The notes below the pieces were generated by a model. It worked only from the letters and a program-made list of their open reading frames with translations. It did not search any database and was not told where the DNA came from. DNA of 64,000 nt from an uncultured Rhodospirillales bacterium. Lineage in GTDB: Bacteria > Pseudomonadota > Alphaproteobacteria > Acetobacterales > Acetobacteraceae. The stretch covers positions 1 to 64,000 of the forward strand of contig CAIMSN010000106.1 of the NCBI GenBank assembly GCA_903844135.1, written 5' to 3'. The translations under genes and the position numbers were made by a program. This document shows, piece by piece, positions 61,095-64,000 of the stretch (its first letter is position 1; each line of letters opens with the position of its first letter).

Positions 61095-62650
61095 CCGCGT
61101 CGCCGCCGCCCGACCTGCTCGCCGAGGCGGCCGACCGGCCGACGGTGCTGCTGGTCGATGACGAACCCGACATCCTGGTCGCCCTGGAGGACCTGCTCGA
61201 AGACGATTATCAGGTGCTGAGCGCGGTTTCTCCCGAGCAGGGGCTGCTGCTGCTCGCGGAGCGGCCCGACATCGCGGTGATCGTGTCGGACCAGAGGATG
61301 CCGGGGATGACCGGCGACGTCTTCCTGGCCCGGGCGCGCTCCCTGACCTGCGCCGAGGCCCTGCTGCTGACGGGTTACGCCGATCTGACCGCGGTGGTCT
61401 CCGCCCTGAACGACGGACGTATTTCCGGCTATGCGCACAAGCCCTGGGAGCCGGTGGCGCTGCGGGCGATGATACGGCAGGCGACGGAGCGCTCCAGGCT
61501 GGCGGGCGCGCTGCGTCTGGAGCGGGCGTTGCTGCGCGGCCTGATGGAGGGCACCGCCGACGGGTTGTCGTTCAAGGATCGCACCGGGCGCTTCATCCGG
61601 CTGAACCGCACCGCGGCGGAGCGTCTGGGCGAGAGCGCCGAGGCCTGCATCGGCCGTACCGAGACCGAGATCGCCGCCGGACGGATCGACCCGGCCGAGC
61701 TGGCGACGATCGAGGCGAAGGACCGTGCCGCGCTGGCGGACGGCGAGTCCAGCACCGAGATCTGGTCGCGCCAGCTCGGCGCCAGGACGGTCTGGCTGGA
61801 GCGCCTGCGCGGACCGCTGCGCGACTCCGATGGCGAGGTCAGGCTGCTCGCGGCGTTCGAGCGTGACGTCACGGCACGCAAGACGATGGAGGACCGGTTG
61901 CGTCAGGCGGACCGGATGCAGGCGCTCGGCACCATGGCCGGCGGCGTGGCGCACGATTTCAACAACCTGCTGACCGCGGTCCTGGGAAGTCTGGAGCTGG
62001 CGCATCGCGCGGCCGCCGGCGATGCCAAGCTGACCCGTCTGATCGAGACCGCGATCGCCGGCGCGGAGCGTGGTGCCGCGCTCACCCAGCGCCTGCTCGG
62101 TTTCAGCCGGCAGCAGGATACCGCCTGCGTGCCGGTGGTGCTGAACGGTCTGGTCGAGGCGATGGGCGACCTGCTGACCCGCAGCATCGATCGCAAGGAC
62201 ATCAGCTTCACGCGCCGGCTGGCGCCGGACCTGCCGAAGGCGCTGGTGGATCCGGCGCAGCTCGAGCTGGCCCTGCTCAATCTGTGCGTGAACGCGCGCG
62301 ATGCGATGCAGGATCGCGGCACCATCACGCTGCGCACCGGCGTGCATCCCGGGCCGGCGGCGCAGGACCCGGACGACGGGGACGGCCATGTGCTGCTCGC
62401 CGGCAGCCTGCCCGCCGGCGGTGCGGTGGTGGTCGCGGTCGAGGATACCGGCAGCGGCATGACGCACGAGGTGGCGCAGCGGATCTTCGAGCCGTTCTTC
62501 ACCACCAAGGAGATCGGTCGTGGTACCGGTCTCGGCCTGTCGATGGTCTATGGCTTCATCCAGCAGACCGGCGGGGCGGTCAGGGTGCGCACCGCGCCTG
62601 GCAAGGGCACCAGCTTTGAACTCTGCCTGCCGACCGCGCCAGAACAGTGA
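61091..62650 (+). CDS. Receiver-PAS-histidine kinase
   Basis: Protein of 519 residues: receiver (phospho-Asp67 in 'VIVSDQRMPGMTGD', 'GYAHKPWEP' with Lys), PAS domain (~145-270, 'GTADGLSFKDRTGRFIRLNR'), HisKA ('LGTMAGGVAHDFNNLLTA') and HATPase ('VEDTGSGMTHEVAQRIFEPF', 'GRGTGLGLSMV'). There is no membrane segment. GTG 61091 overlaps the preceding kinase stop. It closes the operon. No diguanylate cyclase or separate CheY follows, so the final output lies elsewhere. Confidence 0.9.
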   Translation: MTASPPPDLLAEAADRPTVLLVDDEPDILVALEDLLEDDYQVLSAVSPEQGLLLLAERPDIAVIVSDQRMPGMTGDVFLARARSLTCAEALLLTGYADLTAVVSALNDGRISGYAHKPWEPVALRAMIRQATERSRLAGALRLERALLRGLMEGTADGLSFKDRTGRFIRLNRTAAERLGESAEACIGRTETEIAAGRIDPAELATIEAKDRAALADGESSTEIWSRQLGARTVWLERLRGPLRDSDGEVRLLAAFERDVTARKTMEDRLRQADRMQALGTMAGGVAHDFNNLLTAVLGSLELAHRAAAGDAKLTRLIETAIAGAERGAALTQRLLGFSRQQDTACVPVVLNGLVEAMGDLLTRSIDRKDISFTRRLAPDLPKALVDPAQLELALLNLCVNARDAMQDRGTITLRTGVHPGPAAQDPDDGDGHVLLAGSLPAGGAVVVAVEDTGSGMTHEVAQRIFEPFFTTKEIGRGTGLGLSMVYGFIQQTGGAVRVRTAPGKGTSFELCLPTAPEQ

Positions 62651-62668
62651 GCCGGCAGTCGGGTCGGT

Positions 62669-64000
62669 TCAGCCCTTGCCGAACAGCTTGCGCCAGCGCT
62701 GCGCATGCCGCCCCGGCGCCACCGGCTGGAGCTGGGGCGTCGGCGCCTGCTGTGCGATCGCGATCTGATCGAACCAGTTGAGCGGGGTCGGGCGCGCCAG
62801 CGGCGAGTCCTCGGGCAGCGGCAGCACCACGAGCCGCTGCTGGTGGCTGATTCCGCCCAGGATCTGCAGCCCGCCGGTCGGCACCGTGCCGAGATAGCGG
62901 CCGTCATTGCGGATCGCGATCTGGTTGGCGTCGATCTCGATGATCTCGTCCGGTCCGTCGCCGGCCCCGTCCTCGGCGTTCCTGGTCAGGGAGACGACGA
63001 TCTCGGTGGTGCCGGAGATGGCGACGAAGCGCGCGACGCCGCTTTCGATCCTGGCTGCGATCGGCAGCACCTCCTGCCGCCCGAACGGGTGCGGCTCGAA
63101 CCGGACGCTGTCGCGCGTGGTGTCGTAGACCATGTAGCTGCCGTGGCAGGACAGGACCAGGCAGGGCCAGCGCGCGACGGTTTGCAGCGCGGTCAGACCG
63201 TCGCGCTGCGCGATCGGCGCGATCTCGCGGCCGTGCAGCGCGCGGGTCATGAAGGCGACATGCGCCGCGGCGGCGGCATGGTCGCCGCGGCTGGCGAGCA
63301 GATACACCGCGCGCAGGTTGAGCGGATCGCCGATCAGGGCGCGATACATCGGATGGCGCATGAGACGCGGCGCATGCAGGGCGGCGGTGCACAAGCGGGG
63401 CTTGCGGCTGGCCGCCTTGCTCAGCGAGCGCAGCAGGAACACGATATGCGAGCGCCGCATCCGGTTGACCGCCCGGCGGATGGCGGTCCGGTCGGGATCA
63501 AGGATCGCCTTCATCAGCTCGGCGATCAGCACGCTCTCCCAGCTCGGATCGTAGATCACGTGGCCGGCGTGCGGGACGGTGATGAATTCGGCGTCCGGGA
63601 GATGTTTGCCGATCAGGTCGGCATCGAACTGATCGATCATCTCCGCGGGATCGTACAGCACCACCAGCCGGCCGCTTGTATCGGCCCGGGTGATGCCCAT
63701 GTTTTTAAATTCTGGACGATAGGCCACCCCGTGATGCGCCAGGGAGTGCATCAGGATCTTGCGGTGACGCTCGCTCGGCAGATCGAGGTCGTCCGGATCC
63801 ATGGAATAGAACGGCGACGACGCGATCACGTAGTCGGCACGCAGGGCGGCGGAGTTCTTGAGCGCAGCGTAGCCGCCCATCGATTGGCCGAACACGATGA
63901 CCGGCCTGCCACGGCGCGTCTCGTCGACGATCCTCACCACCTCTTCCATCTCCGGCGACAGGAAGAAGGCCTTCTCGGTCGTCATCACGCCGATGCAGGA
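62669..64000 (-). CDS. Alpha/beta hydrolase with C-terminal beta domain (5' end beyond window)
   Basis: At least 440 residues, open to the right edge, so the N-terminus is missing. The visible start contains the nucleophile elbow 'VIVFGQSMGGYAALKNSAAL' (G-x-S-x-G), 'GRLVVLYDPAEMIDQFDADL' and a late His in 'VPHAGHVIYDPSWES'. These give a plausible Ser-Asp-His triad. A helical middle part follows, then a beta-rich C-terminal domain from ~'WPCLVLSCHGSYMVYDTT'. The substrate is unknown. It is convergent with the kinase operon. Confidence 0.78.
   Translation of the reverse strand, partial: SCIGVMTTEKAFFLSPEMEEVVRIVDETRRGRPVIVFGQSMGGYAALKNSAALRADYVIASSPFYSMDPDDLDLPSERHRKILMHSLAHHGVAYRPEFKNMGITRADTSGRLVVLYDPAEMIDQFDADLIGKHLPDAEFITVPHAGHVIYDPSWESVLIAELMKAILDPDRTAIRRAVNRMRRSHIVFLLRSLSKAASRKPRLCTAALHAPRLMRHPMYRALIGDPLNLRAVYLLASRGDHAAAAAHVAFMTRALHGREIAPIAQRDGLTALQTVARWPCLVLSCHGSYMVYDTTRDSVRFEPHPFGRQEVLPIAARIESGVARFVAISGTTEIVVSLTRNAEDGAGDGPDEIIEIDANQIAIRNDGRYLGTVPTGGLQILGGISHQQRLVVLPLPEDSPLARPTPLNWFDQIAIAQQAPTPQLQPVAPGRHAQRWRKLFGKG

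Noticed and set aside
1-64000. tRNA, rRNA, integrase, transposase or prophage genes
   Set aside because: I looked for these on both strands to explain the island and the AT-rich stretch and saw none I could support.

Overview
This window is from a high-GC alphaproteobacterium. The gene families suggest Acetobacteraceae or a close Rhodospirillales relative. The evidence is cobalamin genes with BluB, PhaR, a cyanide-insensitive-type bd oxidase, an ftsEX/DUF218/plsC block, and a Che3/Wsp-type chemosensory operon. This placement is inference from gene content; there is no rRNA or tRNA gene here to confirm it. Both edges cut a gene: a formate/nitrite-type transporter at the left and an alpha/beta hydrolase at the right.

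Layout. 0-6.3 kb: transporter, FitA/VapC-type toxin-antitoxin pair, cobalamin genes (bluB and cobD on minus, cobC diverging on plus), a small secreted protein, holC, a small acidic protein and an aldo/keto reductase. 6.4-13.2 kb: a tightly overlapping six-gene operon related to hydrogenase-4/energy-converting hydrogenase-related (Ehr) complexes. It has lost the [NiFe] ligands, one Fe-S cysteine, and the charged residues usually needed in the ion-pumping arm. 13.0-17.4 kb: pssA-psd, an unknown protein, a methyltransferase, gloB and a GST. 17.4-23.1 kb: an alcohol dehydrogenase, phaR, a TonB siderophore receptor with its PKHD hydroxylase, and a Sel1-repeat protein that carries the same C-terminal tail as PhaR.

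23.2-35.6 kb is a surface-glycan island. It holds three left-handed beta-helix acyltransferases, UDP-galactopyranose mutase, a GT61 transferase, a secreted protein of unknown fold, an alpha/beta hydrolase and a 1025-residue two-domain glycosyltransferase. Two of these proteins share an unrecognised N-terminal module. From about 30.8 to 35.6 kb the DNA is clearly AT-richer than the rest, and it ends in about 1.2 kb with only decayed coding fragments.

35.6-50.4 kb returns to core-like genes: a kynurenine block (kynB-kynU-permease), cydA-cydB-DUF2474, DUF2125, ftsE-ftsX-DUF218-plsC, a zinc-ribbon protein, an MFS exporter, and a GT4/metallophosphoesterase pair next to a diacylglycerol-kinase-family gene. 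51.9-62.7 kb is a complete chemosensory operon (cheW, cheR-TPR, cheW, mcp, cheA-REC, cheB). It ends in two receiver-first histidine kinases in place of a WspR-type output. Many short in-frame tandem repeats (12, 15 or 29 bp) are scattered through the window.
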